From Hemicordylus capensis (taxonomy: Eukaryota; Chordata; Lepidosauria; Squamata; Cordylidae), in the NCBI RefSeq assembly GCF_027244095.1, contig NC_069670.1, positions 16,759,320 to 16,823,319 on the forward strand: DNA of 64,000 nt, given 5' to 3'. A program made the position numbers and the translations under genes. The notes under the pieces were generated by a model. It saw nothing but the letters and a program-made list of their open reading frames with translations. It searched no databases and was not told the DNA's origin. Positions 1 to 9,840 of this stretch are shown here, piece after piece; position 1 is the stretch's first letter; every line of letters starts with the position of its first letter.

Positions 1-429
1 GGAATGGTGGACTACTATAAACGGTACCGCGCGAGGTCCGCCGCGGCCGCCGCGTACGGGGCTTCTGCATATGACGCTTATGCGGAGCAGACCATGGCCC
101 AGTATTCCCAGTACGCCCAGTACTCGCAAGCCACAGCCATGGCCAACCGCCTCTCGACTGCCTTAGACCCCTACGAGAGGGCCTTGCTGCCGGCCTCGGG
201 AACTGCCGCTGCGGTTGCTGCGGCGGCCGCGGCGGCCGCCGCGACCTCCTCCTTTTACACCCGGGATAGAAGCCCCCTGCGTCGCTCGGCAGCTGCGGCT
301 TCCACCGTCGGAGACCTGTACGGCTACGAGCGGGTCCAGCTCTCTCCCGTCCCGCGATCCTCCCTCTACGACGTCCAGCGGTTCGGGCGGGACACAGGCG
401 CGGACAGGTTGCGGTACTCCGCGTACTGA
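1..429 (+). CDS. RBM4: RBM4 C-terminal coding exon (5' partial)
   Basis: The open frame enters from the left edge and encodes the last 142 residues of an RBM4/lark-family protein, ending at TGA 427-429. Family knowledge: RBM4 is a nuclear and stress-granule protein with two RRMs and a CCHC knuckle that controls alternative splicing and translation. Only its alanine-rich tail is visible here. Diagnostic pieces are [27 protein letters not shown], a long Ala run, a RDRSPLRR motif and the closing RYSAY (human RBM4 ends RYSAF). The RRMs and zinc knuckle lie outside the window. RBM4 and RBM4B have similar tails, so the exact paralogue is open. A strong splice donor (GAG then GTGAGA, intron from 438) starts 8 nt after the stop, so the 3'UTR appears to be spliced. 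From memory the human locus has RBM4 just after RBM14; here it sits on the other side of CCDC87-CCS. Confidence 0.9.
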   Translation, partial: GMVDYYKRYRARSAAAAAYGASAYDAYAEQTMAQYSQYAQYSQATAMANRLSTALDPYERALLPASGTAAAVAAAAAAAAATSSFYTRDRSPLRRSAAAASTVGDLYGYERVQLSPVPRSSLYDVQRFGRDTGADRLRYSAY

Positions 430-437
430 GGCTGGAG

Positions 438-3164
438 GTGAGAGTGGTTTTCCCATGGGGCGCTTGGCGAAGGGGGCTGGAGCCATCGGTGTGGCCGGGG
501 GAGAGACCGGGGGGCACAGCCCGCTGTGGGCGTCCTCCAGTCTCCGCAGGGCCGCTTTGAGGAGCGGCGGGGATCTAGCGCTGAGGACCTCTGGAGCATG
601 CTGGGCCTTGGAGATCGAGATGGGTCCAGTGCCAGCCAGGAGGGATGCTCTTCTGCTCACCGTTCCTCTAGCATTTGGCCGCAGGTCACGGGTAGAGGGG
701 ACATGGTTGTCCCACGAGAGGAATAGACGCCATGCTACAACTTCTAAAACCTGGTCTGTAGGCCAGGCCTGTCCATCCTCCCCTCCCCGAGTGCCTCTGC
801 TTTCCTCTTCTGTTGCCCCTGCCCTAGTCCCCCACCCTCTTGGTGGTTAACTTGAGCAGGCTCAATAGAGGCCATCCAGTCTAGTGAGAGGCGGTGGGGC
901 CTTGGAGGGCAAGGCCTTAAGGTGCTCTGGCATGGTCCCCACACCTGCTCTTTCCCTGCCCGAGAGAGGTTCCTTCCCCTCAAGGCACAGAAACGGGCTT
1001 ATATCGAAGTGACTAGCCAACCTCACATCTTCCTTCAGTAAATTAGGCGCTGTGTGAAGAGCTCCTTCCTTCTGTCTCTCCTGCACCCAGTGCCAATCTG
1101 CTTCAGTGGGGCTCTGTGACCTCGGGTATTATGAGCGACGGAAGAATCTCTCCACTCTTTCCTCATAGTTCTATAGATCTCGTTCATATTCCTACCCCAC
1201 CCCGGGTCAATTATTTTTCAAAACGAACCCACTTCAGATGCTCTTATTGCAGGGAAGGTGTTCCAGTCCCTTGGTCGACGTAGTTGCGCTGTTCTGTATT
1301 TTTTTTTTTTAAAGTCCCTTTGATATTCTTTTGGGCACAGGGCAATCCCGAACTGTAGGTGATATTCTAAATGTGGTCACACCATGGATGCACATTATCT
1401 TTGGTATCGCCCCTCCTAACCACTCCCAAGATTTGAGTTTCCCCCCTTCCACTGCCACACTTCCGTCGAGCTTCTCACCACAACCCTCAAGATCTCCTTT
1501 CCTGGTTAGTCCCAGCCAGACCCCGTCAGTGTATCTCTGAGCGGGGCATTCACCTGGGAGTTGCCAGGTGGAATTGTGTGAGGTGGGAATTCCAGTATAC
1601 AGTCCCCACAAGCATCTCTTGCCCGTGGCTGGGTGAAACAATAGCAACAATAACAGCCGCCCTTCTGCAGCATCAAGGTTCGTGCTGTTCTCAGGGTTCT
1701 CGCAGGATTGCCCGAGATGCCTTAGTGGTTTGCCCGGTTCGATTCAGGTATTGAATCAATCGGCCAGAATTGATTCAGGTAGGTGCCTGGGCCGTTATTG
1801 CAGAGAGAGACGCTTTAGTGCTGCTGGCAGAGGGGCTGGTTCAGTGCTAGTGCCCTTGCTTGGCACATCCAGCGTCCCAGATTCAGCATCTCCAGTTGCA
1901 AAGGGTCTTGAGGAGCACAGGCAGGAAAGGCCCTTTGCCAGGGCGCTTGGGAGACCAAGCCAGTTACCGGTCTCACTTGAGAGAAGGCAGCCTCGGGTCC
2001 TCTTTCAGGGATGGAGACTCGAATGGGAATGCATGTAGTGTGGCTCGAGAGAATCGGTTGCTGCACATTTTGGTTCTGTCTGCTGTGTTGTGTGGAAATA
2101 GAACCGACCAGCCACCTTTCAGGATGTCTAGAAGTCCGTCCAGTGCTGGAAGTCGTGTTAGCTCCCTGAAACTAATTGAAAGCGGGATAGTGCACAGGCC
2201 AGCAGGGATGGCTGGTGCCATCTGGGGGGATGAAGGCTCATTGTGATGGTTGGGTAAGGTCTGTACCCCGGAGATCTAAAAGAGTGATGGCATTGAGGAC
2301 TCTCGGCTCGCAGCGTGTCCTCCTGTTTTGAATGGCCAAATTTGCAGTGGTGCGTCAAACTTTTAAAAGTGTTTTTAAAAAACACAAAAACAACTATAAA
2401 ATGTTTTGGATGATGTTAGTGGAATTGACATGAAAATTGGCAGGCATGTTCTCCAAAGATCACTCCATGAAGAGAGTACAACTGTTCGTTCACTGTTAGC
2501 CGAACCCTTTGCTCTGTGCAAAAATGCCTGCAATTTTACCCTCACTGTTTGGGGGTAGGGATAAAGAAAGGGCAGTAACCCACAGAAACTTGTAAGTGCA
2601 ACCATGCTATTGTCTGTTTTCCATCTCGAGGCGGGTAGATGTTGCCAAACATGAGTCTTCCTCCCCTGAGATAGTACCAGTGGCCCAAATGTGTGCGCTT
2701 GGCTCGTGGACCAGAAAGCTTCCTGAAACTTGCCTACAAGTGGAGAAGTTTGGCTTGAAATACTAGTTGTGTTTCAAAGTCAACGTGCGTGTTGGCCTGG
2801 GAAAGCATTCTGTGTGCCCCTACGTTGCTCTCTCTCTCTCTCTCTCTCTCTCTGTTGTGCACAAAACCAAGAGGTACGGTGCTCTGTAAAGGAGTGAGAA
2901 ACATGTCACTTTGATCATTCCACTGCGATCGTGGTGGAACGGGTGTATTTCTGTTAGTTTCCCCTCCTTCTGAGGCCCCACCAGCTACACACAGACCCGC
3001 ACGCACCTTACTCTGCTTGTTCCGGAGTTTGGGGCATGCACACAAGGCCTTCTCAGAAGTGAAGTTTTGTGCCCCAACCATCCCTGCAGTGTGGCCCTGG
3101 GGTTCCCCCCTCGCCGCGACCTGACCGTTGAGCTTTCCAATGAACTGTGTCTTTTATTTTTCAG
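438..3164 (+). other. Inferred RBM4 3'UTR intron, non-coding
   Basis: There is no supported gene between the RBM4 stop and the inferred terminal exon. The interval is mostly unique sequence with a (TC)n microsatellite at 2828-2853. Short open frames on both strands lack family resemblance and codon structure. Confidence 0.45.
2828..2853. repeat. (TC)n microsatellite
   Basis: Thirteen uninterrupted CT dinucleotides within the inferred RBM4 3'UTR intron. Confidence 0.95.
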
Positions 3165-3775
3165 GTAGGCTATTTGAGGGCTGGACGTCGGGCTCCTGTG
3201 GTACAATGCCAGCTTCACGATGTGTCGATTTTGCGTTTAGCATGGTCTCACTAATGGACATCTTGTGTCTCTTCAAAGCATAGCGATAAATACCTTCCCT
3301 TTAAAAAAAAAATTCCACATCCACAGGAATTCTTTGAGGGAGGTGTTCTTTTGTGTGTGTTTGTGGGGGGCGGTCTTTTTGTTTTTTGTTTTGGTCCACA
3401 ACTAGCATTGAACCCTCCCGTGTGGGAGGTGGCTCTTTGCTTTTCAATGATGACCCCTGTCTAGACCTGGGTTCAAGCTTAGGCAGGAGGCAAACTCCCT
3501 TTGTTCTGGAGTCTAGTGAAAGCCATCAGCTTGTCCTGCCAGTCCGTTTGTAGCTCCCCCACAACACCATAGGCTTTTTTCTTTTCTTTTTTTGACATGA
3601 ATAATCAGTCTTTTTTTTTTTTTGCTATGATTAGTCATTGTCATATTTGATATTATCCATAATTTTGACCCCTCCTGTGGTGTCCTTCCTTCTTTATATT
3701 GCTATTAACCTGTGATTTTTTTTGTTCTTTTCCTTTGTTCTCTAGTATAATAAAACACACTTGTAACAGATGCCT
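3165..3775 (+). other. RBM4: Inferred RBM4 3'UTR terminal exon
   Basis: A pyrimidine-rich tract ending TTTTATTTTTCAG (AG at 3163-3164) makes a good acceptor for the donor at 437/438. The segment after it is non-coding, T-rich and largely free of repeats, and an AATAAA lies at 3749-3754 followed by a TG-rich stretch. This fits a terminal untranslated exon. It is an inference: no transcript was seen, and an unspliced 3'UTR ending at the same signal would also fit. Confidence 0.5.
3749..3754 (+). terminator. Poly(A) signal, RBM4
   Basis: AATAAA followed within 30 nt by a T/G-rich stretch. It is the first convincing signal downstream of RBM4, and nothing but spacer follows until CCDC87. Confidence 0.5.
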
Positions 3776-3780
3776 GGAAG

Positions 3781-6770
3781 CTTCTTTTTGTCTAGTATGA
3801 CTTAGACAAAACAGACTAAGAGGAGAATCTGAAAATATGGCAGCCCCACAGTATTCTGTCAGCACCCGCTCTGTGCATTTCAGATGAAATCAAGGGCTTG
3901 TGCTCGGGCTGCCTGTGGAACTCACCCCCATGTCCCCATCCTTTGTGAAGCTCAGTTCCCTGCATAGCTGGGAGCTGAAGGTTGTTTCTTCTTTTGTCAG
4001 ATGGCGCAGGTTAATTTCTCCGAGTTAGGCTCTTCCACCTAAGGTTTTTCAAATACAAAACGCAGGTGGCTATGGAAATGCCCTGTTTGATGTTTCCACT
4101 TTCAGTTCCACAGAAATGGCCCAGTCTAAAATCCTCCTGACAAGGCCAGGGTTGGTTGACCTGAGCAAGACAAACGGAGTGCCCTGAGCAGATTGTTCCT
4201 CCTTCCAGATATTGAGTGAATTAATGTACGAGTTCAGCCTTCTTCCTGGGGCTGAGTGAAGGGTTGCTCCAGGAGAACATTGGTTTGAAGCTATGCTGGG
4301 TACCTGTGCCTGGCTCCATCCCCTAAAGTCAGACCTGCTCAACTTCGGCCCTCCTGCAGATGCATACAACAAGTGCTTTCCCTAATTCTCATCTGTGTGC
4401 GGAATGAGTTTTGCTCTGGGTGGCAGTATCAAGGCAGTGTGTGCGCGCCTGCATTCAGAGTGGGGCCTTCCTGATTCAACCTGAGTGGGATCTAAAATTG
4501 ACTGAGCAGACATCAAAAAATATGAGCACGTGCATGCCTTAGAGCGAGCACTGCCTACAGCTCCCATAATCCCTGGCTGGTTCAGGGAAGCAGTGCAGAA
4601 GCATGCTGCAGTGTCTGCACGGGGAATAAGATGGCACTTGGAACTTGCATAAAAATCATTGCACGTCCTGCAGTCTATTGCTGTCTGAAAGGGCCCTCGG
4701 GGAGAAGAGGGAAATGGGAAGGGTATTTACCAAATGCAGTTGTGAAGCACAAAAAAAGAAGTACCTAATATATGTTGAATTATAATATCAGTTGTAAGAG
4801 GATATATACACAAGTGAGTATACAGTATACAATATCCCAGTGGGGCATGACACAAAAATCAGATTGTGGAAACAAAGAGCTGAACAAAGTAAAGTAACCC
4901 AATGAGTGATGACACGGTTATCAGAATGCTGGGAGAGATAAAGTAGCCGAGACTGTTGAAGGTGTTGAATGCTTCCAAGGTGTTGAATGCTTCCTCAGTC
5001 AGAATTATTTCTCTTGATCTCTAGTTACTTTCAATTAGACTTCTGTTAGCTATTCAAGGAGCAGAGCTCAGAAAAGCCTTGTCCCTCCAATGGCTCTCAT
5101 ATATCTGATCGGTTTCACCACAAGCACGAAGTAAATCTCCAAGCTTCTTGTTCTGAAAGGCAGTGCTGCTCCCTGTGGGTTAAGTGAAATTTTTTTTAAC
5201 CTTGCATAAGTGCTGCAAGGTTATAATCTTACCATTGATTATACTTGAACATCTATTAGGTCCTTTTTTTCTTCTTTTCACAACCCCTTGAGAGAAGAAA
5301 CACGATTGGTGCATGGTCCTCCACCAACTTGTAGGTGCTGCCCATGAAATGGGTGCTTTCCTTCCCTGTACCACCCACCCCTCCCCAAGGTCTTCAATAG
5401 GCGGTGCCATGCACGCCTCTCCAACCCCTTCTGTTGAAAAAGATACAGACTCCTTGGGTGTTCCTGATGGTGCTTTGGCATTTAAAGAAGCCCTCACGTT
5501 TCCTTCATTGCAGCTCCCTCGGGGCCCAACTGGATTTGGTATGGCTTCTGCTCAATTTTGTCACTCAAGAAATTGAGCGAAGACCACCTTCCATCAGGGC
5601 CAGTGGAAGGCAGGTGGGGAGCTCCAGAATCTGGGAGCTGGTTTCATCCAGTGAAGCTTCCCCTCTTTCTTCACAGGAGAGCTTGCTTGGAGTGTGGAGG
5701 GAAAAAAGGCTCGTGCCTCTGGGAGGACTTTCCATGCTTATTGGTAGCCCTTTGGTGCCCGAGGCAAAAAAGACAGACATGTGCTCTAATTAGCAGGAGC
5801 CACAAACCACTGCCAAGTTCTGCCTGAGTCCCATAGGAAGGAATGGGCAGTGAACAAGAAGATGGCTGTGTCCTTGCACAATTCCCATTCACTCTGCAAG
5901 GGGTCACACAATCAAACATGCTCTTTTCTTCAGCATAGCTAAAACAGACTGGAGATCTCCACCCCGCAAAATAATTCCCTGGGACTCTGATTTCTGAATT
6001 AGTTACCGGTTGCGGGGGGGGGGGGGGCGTTTTCAAGTTAGAGATACTGTTTCCATTGTTCCTAGCATCTGTCATCAATGGGTCTGGATATAGTTTTGAA
6101 GTATACACCATTGGCTCCTTAGTTGGACCTTGGATTCCAGAGGAGGCACCGCCTCCTCAAGGCGGGGTGGGCTCTTGATATTTTTGATTGGCCCTTTCTA
6201 GGAGCGAGCAGTGAGGAGCAACTTGGCTCTGAGTCATAGCTGGCCATGTACTTTTCAAAACAGAAACCAATCAATCAGCCTCTTGAATGTTGCCAAAATG
6301 CTGAACCATGAGGGCTAGACACATTTTTAAAGAAAGGTAAATGTTGGAGATCCTATTCCATTTATTTACGCACAAGGTGACTCAAGTGCCTTAGATAAAT
6401 GGAATGAGCTAGACCAGATGTAGGCAACATTGGCTCCCCAGCTGTTCCTCTCATCTCCAGCCCCAATAAACTGGCCTACTCAAATTTTGTCAACTGGCAT
6501 GTTAACGTTTTAGTGTGTTTAATCTATATTTCAAATGGTTTAAATTGTGTTAATACTTTAATGGCTGTGTTTTAGACTACACTGCCCAGAGAATTGCATA
6601 TGGGGTGGTATAGCAAAGTGCCCAAATAATAAAATGTGTGTAGGTTCACAAAGACAGAGCACTGCCATTTGGTGCCTGAATGCATCCCCTGCCTCCCCCC
6701 TTTGTACAGCTTGTCCTTTTTGACTCTCACCAGGAACCTTCCCCATGACACAAGAGATCAGTCTTACTTT
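3781..6770. other. RBM4-CCDC87 tail-to-tail spacer
   Basis: No gene is supported. Visible pieces are a stub of a hAT MITE end at about 4336-4368 (CTGCTCAACTTCGGCCCTCC), an 18-bp tandem duplication around 4961-4995, a run of 14 G at 6014-6027 and an 8-bp perfect hairpin (GAGGAGGC, 3-nt loop) near 6137-6155. Confidence 0.6.
6014..6027 (+). repeat. G14 homopolymer
   Basis: Fourteen consecutive G on the plus strand; likely length-variable and prone to sequencing error. Confidence 0.85.
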
Positions 6771-6788
6771 AGATTAAAAATATATAAT

Positions 6789-6794
6789 TTTATT
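6789..6794 (-). terminator. Poly(A) signal, CCDC87
   Basis: TTTATT on the plus strand reads AATAAA on the minus strand, 90 nt beyond the CCDC87 stop. This gives a short 3'UTR of roughly 110 nt. Confidence 0.65.
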
Positions 6795-6883
6795 ATACTA
6801 AATGACTAAGTGACTTCTATGTCTTCAGCCAGGCTGAAGGAGAGCTTGCTTACAAATAGGATAATGTGATATGTGCAGAACAG

Positions 6884-9541
6884 TCACAACTCCTCTCTTG
6901 TGCTGTTGTCAAGGGGCAGGTCGCTGGGCGATGGTATCAGAGAGGGAAGTTTCAGTGGTCTGCTTCCTCGCTGGATGAATTTCTTCAGGTCCTTGGCCCT
7001 GCGCTCCTGCTGCAACCAGTACAGCATCTCCACAGTGTCCCACTCCATCTTCTCCAGGTACGGGCGCCCCTTGAAGGTCACCACGTCGTTGAACGTCATT
7101 TTGATCTGGTTCAGGATGAGATAGAGCTCAGAGTCACGGTGGGTCAACTCGTAGTACAGGCGACTCCTGGTGCCGGATTCCTTTAACCGCAACGCGAAGG
7201 ACCTGGGGGCCCTCTTGAACAAACGGTTTGGGTCCGAAGCGATCTGCTCAAACGCTTCCAGCTCGGCCAGCAGGAGCTCTCGCTCCTGGATGGATTGCGC
7301 AGCCATCTCCCAGGCTTTGAGCATGTCTGGGAGCAGCAGATAGTTGTCGCCTGAGCTGTATTTAATGGCCATGTCCAGCCTTTCCTGTTCGGAGAAGTGA
7401 AGAACGGTCCAGAGTCTTTCTAGCCGCTTCTGCAGGGTCCTGAGATCCTCGGGCCTGTGATCAGAGTCCATGAAACTTCCCAGTCCCTCAACCATGACGA
7501 TGCTGGAATTCCACTTCCCTGGCTGGTACATTCCCTCCTTGGACTGGCGTTCTCCAGCTTTCTTTAACACTTCTCTCTTTACCTCCACCTGCTTCCTGAT
7601 TTCAACCTCATCAACCGGCGGCTCTTCCTCCATTTCTTTGCAGTCGTACAAATGAAAGATCACCTGTAAATAATCGGACTCCCTGGTGCTAATATATTTC
7701 AGAAAATCGTCCGTGTTGAAGGTTGACCTCCACCATCTGAGCCAAGAAGCGTATGCCTTTTTGGCTGACTTCTTTTTGAAGGGTAGATTTGGGGTCGTGA
7801 TGGTGTCTAACACTTCTTCCGGGCTGAACGGTCCAGCCGGCAAGATTTTGCTCAACTCCTCGTTAATGACTTGCTCACATTTTTTCCGAGTCAGTGTCGA
7901 GGAAGCAAAGCAGCTCTCCAGATCTATGTTGGTGGCTGTGTGTTGCATCAGGTGCCCTAGGTTAAACTTCAGATGATCCTGTGGGATGGTATTCATCAGT
8001 TCCTGGTAGATTTCCTTGACTTCCGCCCCAGTGGAAAGATTGGCATCCAGAGCCTTGATGGCAGCATTATCTATCTCCCCCAGGAGATGGTTGTACAGTG
8101 GTGGGCATGTGTTCATAGCGACAGCTTCCAAGCAGACTCTTTCGGAGACCTGCAGATCTGCTGCCTTCGCTACCATCCTGTTGTGGAGCTTAACATTCAC
8201 CGTGGCAGCTTGAGGGTGAGTTGCTGGAGCTAATATCATGGTGTTGCGTCGCTTCCTCTCATAAGCCTCTTCTTGGATCAGGGAGTTAAGTATCCTCTCA
8301 AGCTGTTGCTGGCGAACTTCATTCGTCTTGCGCAGGGTCAGGGCTTTAATGAGTGGGGGCAGCTCTGACTCTTCATCGAGTTCCAATCTCCCTTGGCCAC
8401 TTTTCAGGACGGAGCCCTGTACCAACCGCCGGAGGTCCTCTGAGAGGCGCATCAACCCTCTTTGTTCATCTTCGGGGGGCTCCGTGTAGCGAGTCAGCAG
8501 ATCAGGGCTCAGCGGCTTGAGCGACAAATGGATCCCAAGTTCATCGGCTAGAAGCTGCCCCACTCTCATATTGGGTAGCGATTGGGTCCTCTTCAGAGAG
8601 ATGGAACCAGCCCGTCGCATCCGTCCCGCCTTCGTCTTCTCCCCGTCAGAGTAAAGCTGACAAGGCGTTGTTATGGCGGCACATGAGGGCCGCCTGGAGA
8701 AGACAGCCGCCCTCCGGGTTGGTTGGATAAAATTCTTAATTTTGCTCAGGTCCAGTGGAGGCAGGTCTTCGAGATCTTTGATATCTTTGGCGATCTTCTG
8801 CCTCAGCGTCTGCACCTGAGGCCGAAGGAGCATGATGAAGTAACTGATGGTGAAGCCCAGCCTGCCCCCGAGGATGCAGGTTCGCAGCTGGCCTTCCAGG
8901 GTAATGTGCTTCCTGCTTTGCTCGGGCTGGGGGCTCTGCAGGGTCTTCATCTCCATCACCAGCCGGTGGCGGACGCTCTTCACGTTGAGGAAGTTGCTGC
9001 AGTCCAGGGAGAGTTGAGCAGAGAAGCGGGTGAGGTTGGCGCAGTCGGTGAAGACATGGAGGGCATGGCTGTACTCCATGAGGCACAGGTAGTGGAGGAA
9101 GAGGTGCTGGCAGACCAGGCAGATGTAGGTCAGCAGGTGCTGGTAGAGCTCCCGGTTGGTCTCGGCGCTGAAGACCGGGTCGTAGAGCGACTGCTGGACG
9201 TCGGGCCAGACCCGCCTGACCTCGGCCAGGATGATCTCCTGGAAGACCCTCTGCGACTGGCGGGAGATGTGCTCCCACTCGGGGCCTAGTTCCATGCGCC
9301 CTTTCACCAGCTGCAGGGCGGTGGCCAGGGACACCGGCGCCGGGAGCGGCTTCTGCGGAGAGGAGAGGCCACTGGGGGAGGCGGAGGCGGCGGCCAGCGG
9401 ACGAGCCGGGGGGTGCTTCAGCCGGGCCTGGCGGGGGAAGAGCGACAGGGGAGCCAGGAGACGCTGGTACTGCTCGCGCAGCTGCTGGGCGGGCTCCGCC
9501 GTGTCGTCCAGGGAATACAGCGGGCGGCGGAGCGCGGCCAT
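6884..9541 (-). CDS. CCDC87: CCDC87, coiled-coil domain-containing protein 87
   Basis: An intronless open frame of 885 codons plus TGA (complement of 6884-6886); human CCDC87 is also single-exon and about 850 aa. In mammals it is mainly a testis protein linked to sperm acrosome function; its molecular activity is not established. The chosen start, MAALRRPLYSL, is a Met in a GC-rich context that leaves room for the promoter. The frame stays open for 244 more codons to 10273, but that extension crosses the promoter and CCS exon 1 and looks non-coding (Pro/Ser/Arg-rich). Charged helical stretches suit coiled coils, for example VEIRKQVEVKREVLKKAGERQ split around residues 640-665 and ERELLLAELEAFEQI near 750-765. 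No signal peptide or membrane segment is seen. It is head to head with CCS, as in human, and tail to tail with RBM4. Identification rests on length, single-exon structure and neighbours as well as sequence recall. Confidence 0.9.
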   Translation of the reverse strand: MAALRRPLYSLDDTAEPAQQLREQYQRLLAPLSLFPRQARLKHPPARPLAAASASPSGLSSPQKPLPAPVSLATALQLVKGRMELGPEWEHISRQSQRVFQEIILAEVRRVWPDVQQSLYDPVFSAETNRELYQHLLTYICLVCQHLFLHYLCLMEYSHALHVFTDCANLTRFSAQLSLDCSNFLNVKSVRHRLVMEMKTLQSPQPEQSRKHITLEGQLRTCILGGRLGFTISYFIMLLRPQVQTLRQKIAKDIKDLEDLPPLDLSKIKNFIQPTRRAAVFSRRPSCAAITTPCQLYSDGEKTKAGRMRRAGSISLKRTQSLPNMRVGQLLADELGIHLSLKPLSPDLLTRYTEPPEDEQRGLMRLSEDLRRLVQGSVLKSGQGRLELDEESELPPLIKALTLRKTNEVRQQQLERILNSLIQEEAYERKRRNTMILAPATHPQAATVNVKLHNRMVAKAADLQVSERVCLEAVAMNTCPPLYNHLLGEIDNAAIKALDANLSTGAEVKEIYQELMNTIPQDHLKFNLGHLMQHTATNIDLESCFASSTLTRKKCEQVINEELSKILPAGPFSPEEVLDTITTPNLPFKKKSAKKAYASWLRWWRSTFNTDDFLKYISTRESDYLQVIFHLYDCKEMEEEPPVDEVEIRKQVEVKREVLKKAGERQSKEGMYQPGKWNSSIVMVEGLGSFMDSDHRPEDLRTLQKRLERLWTVLHFSEQERLDMAIKYSSGDNYLLLPDMLKAWEMAAQSIQERELLLAELEAFEQIASDPNRLFKRAPRSFALRLKESGTRSRLYYELTHRDSELYLILNQIKMTFNDVVTFKGRPYLEKMEWDTVEMLYWLQQERRAKDLKKFIQRGSRPLKLPSLIPSPSDLPLDNSTREEL

Positions 9542-9840
9542 GGCCGGGGAAGAGGCCAGCGGTCGCCATGGGAACGGCGTTCCCGGAAGAGGCTGTTCCC
9601 TTTCCGGGCAGGGGCACAGAGCACCTGACTTTGGTTCCGCCCGCGGGGGCGGGAGGAGGGCGAGGTTGACGTCATCCTTTTGGCTAGATTGCGCAGCGCG
9701 CCGGAGCGACTTCCGGCGTCCTGTTGTTGTGTGACGTTCAAAAAGGTCCGGGCGGGCAATGTTTTTCTGCCAAGGCGAGGAAGGAGGCGGGGACGGCAAC
9801 GATGGCGGCGGAGGGTGGCGGCCCCAGATGCAGGGTGAGG
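9280..9840. promoter_or_regulatory. CCDC87/CCS bidirectional CpG-island promoter
   Basis: The 260 bp between the two start codons is GC- and CpG-rich, with no TATA box placed to serve either gene. It contains a perfect CRE (TGACGTCA, 9667-9674), a half CRE (TGACGTTC) near 9731, ETS-like CTTCCGG near 9710 and a YY1-like AACGATGGCGGCG over the CCS start codon. The same head-to-head layout exists in human. Confidence 0.75.
9667..9674. promoter_or_regulatory. Full cAMP-response element (CRE)
   Basis: Palindromic TGACGTCA, 126 bp upstream of the CCDC87 start codon and 128 bp upstream of the CCS start codon. CREB/ATF or the testis factor CREM could bind it; the link to testis expression of CCDC87 is an inference. 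Confidence 0.6.

Noticed and set aside
8723-9289. 188-codon plus-strand frame within CCDC87
   Set aside because: Antisense shadow of a GC-rich coding exon with no family resemblance.
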